The notes under the pieces were generated by a model. The model did no database searches and was not told the DNA's origin. It saw only the letters and a list, made by a program, of their open reading frames with translations. From assembly GCA_964058845.1 (NCBI GenBank), contig CAXKVR010000594.1, positions 1 to 18,966 of the forward strand: a DNA stretch of 18,966 nt. Direction: 5' to 3'. The position numbers were made by a program, and so were the translations under genes. The DNA comes from Carex sylvatica. Taxonomy: Eukaryota > Streptophyta > Magnoliopsida > Poales > Cyperaceae. How positions within the stretch are numbered: position 1 is the first letter of the stretch; each line of letters begins with the position of its first letter. Shown piece after piece: positions 18,845 through 18,966 of this stretch.

Positions 18845-18966
18845 ACATTCTACCTCTTGTACATATTGTGTATAAATAATTTGCATGTTAAATATAATTA
18901 TTTTCAATACAAATAGGGGTGCAGAATATATGACAAAAAAGGTAATTTCTGGTGTTCACATTTACG

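Noticed and set aside
1..18966. CRISPR arrays, bacterial operons, viral genes or a defence system
   Set aside because: No regularly spaced repeats, no dense same-strand coding and no recognisable viral or defence proteins were seen. The exon-intron layout is that of a plant nuclear genome.

Overview
The window looks like nuclear DNA from a flowering plant. It is AT-rich throughout. The one gene that can be read in detail (an endonuclease V homologue) is cut into small exons by short AT-rich introns with GT..AG borders, and the intergenic space is packed with small foldback (MITE-like) elements. There is no sign of bacterial operons, ribosome binding sites or viral replication genes. Without searches I cannot name the species.

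Layout. Positions 1-2970 are mostly non-coding, with a degenerate GGATAC/GAATAC hexamer repeat near 800-960 and a promoter-like stretch at 1191-1427 that leads into no recognisable gene. A short broken coding fragment lies at 2973-3157. From 4462 to 5222 there is a nest of foldback repeats. Positions 5316-5983 (minus strand) hold a set of exon-like pieces from an unrecognised gene, with stop codons and damaged splice sites. Positions 6716-8667 (plus strand) hold the endonuclease V homologue, whose exon order and reading phases can be followed through seven exons. One exon has lost 4 bases, apparently from a CTCA-CTCA tandem, so the frame breaks. No start codon was found, although a Ser/Pro-rich scrap at 6433-6500 may be what is left of its first exon. 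A small intact gene for a Lys/Glu-rich helical protein (80 residues, LEA-like in character) is at 9928-10170.

From 10640 to the end the window is mainly mobile-element debris: foldback arms of the same family as at 4.5-5.2 kb (10640-10760 and 16277-16590), a 115-bp near-palindromic MITE (11069-11183), two elements whose ends are themselves small hairpins (11554-11748 and 18638-18844), a 1.69-kb element with 0.21-0.22-kb nearly identical terminal inverted repeats (13188-14877), a 210-bp Mutator-type MITE with a 9-bp target duplication (15783-15992), and a tandem repeat of about 150-160 bp (18238-18600). An unrecognised 90-111 residue frame sits at 16681-17013.

Overall this is a gene-poor interval between or within repeat clusters. 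It carries one probably working small gene and the remains of a divergently arranged gene pair (minus-strand unknown gene and plus-strand endonuclease V) that appears to have decayed. I see no operon-like system. The most informative items are the slippage deletion in the endonuclease V copy, the very young-looking long-TIR element, and the family of roughly 150-bp foldback arms.
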